Positions 62,403-64,000 of a stretch of 64,000 nucleotides of DNA are shown here, one piece after another. Under the pieces are notes generated by a model. That model saw only the letters and a list, made by a program, of their open reading frames with translations, had not been told where the DNA came from and made no database searches. Location: the NCBI GenBank assembly GCA_038380795.1, contig CM076268.1:5266001-5330000 (forward strand). Direction: 5' to 3'. Origin of the DNA: Pyrocephalus nanus (lineage: Eukaryota; Chordata; Aves; Passeriformes; Tyrannidae). Made by a program: the position numbers and the translations under genes. Position 1 is the first letter of the stretch, and each line of letters starts with the position of its first letter.

Positions 62403-64000
62403 TTAAGAGCTTTGGGTGATGTTTTCTGGAGAACTCTGCACCTCAGTGGTGGCGCTCAGTGGAAACATGCTCACTGCTGCTGCACTGTGCAAGGGTAAAG
62501 GACAACAGTGCTGGGGTTGAGGCACCAAACACTGCTCAGCTCCACCTCCTGTCAGTGCTCAGGCACCCCCAGAGCAGCAGGAACCTGCTCCTGGTCATCC
62601 CAGCCGCAGTACCAAGATGGGATTGCTGGGATGACCCTTGCTCAGGACCACCTGGAGCCTGGCAAATCCACCTTGGCTCTCAGGGCTAGTCTTTCAGAGG
62701 AAGGGAAGCAATGTTTTCCTTGGGTTGGCAGAGGGCAGTGTCTCTCCTCGCATGCTCCACGGGCACCTCTGTGGCGGGAGAGGCTTGGTGCTGGCAGGGC
62801 AGCACAGGTACAGTGTGACAGGGTCCTGCTCACCTGGGTTTTCCTCGTGAACCAAAAGAGCCCCGACACCCCCTGAGACAGAGACCCTCAGGAAAGGCTA
62901 CCACCAACTACCTCTGGTGTGATTTTCCCTTTTTCATTATGTTTGACATTTTTGAGACTGAGCTTTGTTACAGACTATTAGCCTATGGCAGTAGGCTGGG
63001 GAGATAAGACTTCATCAAGCTATAAATCACACCAAAGCGTGGAAAAATGGGAAATTCTAAGGTTGCACCGGCAGCTCTGGTTGGGTTCGCCTGAGTGTTG
63101 TACTGATTGCAATATTTCAAGTGACTGCTGGTATAAGCCAATGCTGCAGCTTGCAGGGAAATGAGTTTGGTGCCTTGTGTCTGAACAGCAACACTATTAA
63201 AGTTTTGTACTTAGCATCGTTACTGACTTTGTGGGATCACTGTAGCAAGTTTTAAATGATGCATGAAATGAAGAATTCCTGCCCATCCTAAGGAGAGATA
63301 ATGCAGATAATAGACTGCCTTGCAATCACAGCTGTGCAGTGTTTTTTTGTTCTGCTCACAGAAATGCCCTCCAAGCCCCAAAGTAACAGTATATACAATA
63401 CACTCCCAGGGTAGGTTTTTTCTTCACTGCGTTTATGCTGACTATTCTCCCTCTCCCCAGTCATACTTATGTCCAAGGAAAGCAGAGTGCATGGATTATG
63501 GACAGGGACACAGATGCCCACGGCCCAGGACTCCTAAGGATGCTCGTGCTCTTCTCCACCACGGAGGTGCTGCAATAATTTTACAGCTGCTGCCCAGATG
63601 CTGTTCCATCTCTGACTTTAAACCATCACAGTGGGCAATTGCACATGTTCCCAAGCAGGGAAGATCCTGGATTTGCTGCACCACATGCCCTCACGGTACA
63701 GGACCACAGAGCAGCAAGCAGCAGGGTCAGGAAGGAGTATTTTGGCCAGCAAACTTCCATGATTGTTTCCAAATATTTGTGCAAACAGTCATGACCCAGC
63801 GCTTCAAAACCAGAGAAAAAAATCCAGGTATGAGACATGAGACACCCCCCCTCCTTAGCAATATTTACATTAGAGACCTGGATTTGGCTAATGGGGACCA
63901 GGCACATCACTGGTCCCACTTCAGGTGTGTGGATGAACGTACAGATGGGCAAAATCAGTGGCAGTGTTACAGTCAGTGCAGGTTTTTATCACTCAGGTTT

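Larger units (their letters stand above)
60236..64000. other. Non-coding unique sequence
   Basis: Contains the 60.8 kb candidate block and a CR1 tail at 62347. GC rises at 62.4-62.9 kb with overlapping chance frames on both strands. Nothing else identified to the window end. Confidence 0.5.

Noticed and set aside
1..64000. Bacterial-style operons, CRISPR arrays, phage or plasmid features
   Set aside because: CR1 content, base composition and lack of coding density show vertebrate (bird) nuclear DNA. No regularly spaced repeats with unique spacers exist.
1..64000. Endogenous retrovirus or other LTR element
   Set aside because: I found no paired long terminal repeats, primer-binding site or gag/pol-like frames, though a strongly decayed solo LTR could escape reading by eye.
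1..64000. tRNA, rRNA, snRNA genes or mitochondrial insertions
   Set aside because: No A/B-box pair with cloverleaf, no U-RNA-like sequence and no mitochondrial gene sequence was recognised. A covariance-model scan would be the decisive test.

Overview
This window looks like avian nuclear DNA, most likely from a gene desert or a very large intron. The main evidence is about 25 short, 5'-truncated fragments of CR1 LINEs, the dominant retrotransposon of birds. Many still end in the ATTCTATGATTCT-type 3' tail (or its complement) and in the GGTTGGAAGGGACCTTAAAGA-type segment. There are no Alu, L1 or other mammalian repeats. Base composition is AT-rich and CpG-poor, with long homopolymers and simple repeats. 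Nothing suggests bacterial, archaeal or viral genome organisation. The sequence does not resolve which bird order this is.

Layout: 0-13.4 kb mixes CR1 fragments with unique sequence. It holds the best coding candidate, a 78-nt exon at 7774-7851 whose ATG opens a leucine-rich signal peptide and which ends in a consensus donor in phase 1. It also holds a CpG-retaining block at 9.8-10.1 kb. From 13.4 to 21.0 kb there is no recognisable CR1, but there is a cluster of long homopolymers (A30, G12, T30). From 21.0 to 25.8 kb there are three antisense CR1 fragments and a small CpG cluster at about 25.1-25.4 kb. From 25.8 to 35.2 kb there is an AT-rich stretch of about 9.4 kb without recognisable CR1. 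From 35.2 to 64 kb CR1 fragments recur, with a nested cluster at 40.4-41.1 kb, an A41 tract at 38.4 kb, and regulatory-looking unique blocks at 46.9-47.5, 54.4-55.0 and 60.8-61.05 kb.

The window contains no complete protein-coding gene that I can support. Nearly all long open frames are chance frames, several of them reading through CR1 fragments. Apart from the candidate exon, the value lies in the repeat map and in a set of low-confidence candidate regulatory blocks. I chose those by CpG retention, homeodomain-type TAAT cores and lack of repeats. None can be confirmed without cross-species alignment. I found no novel multi-gene system.
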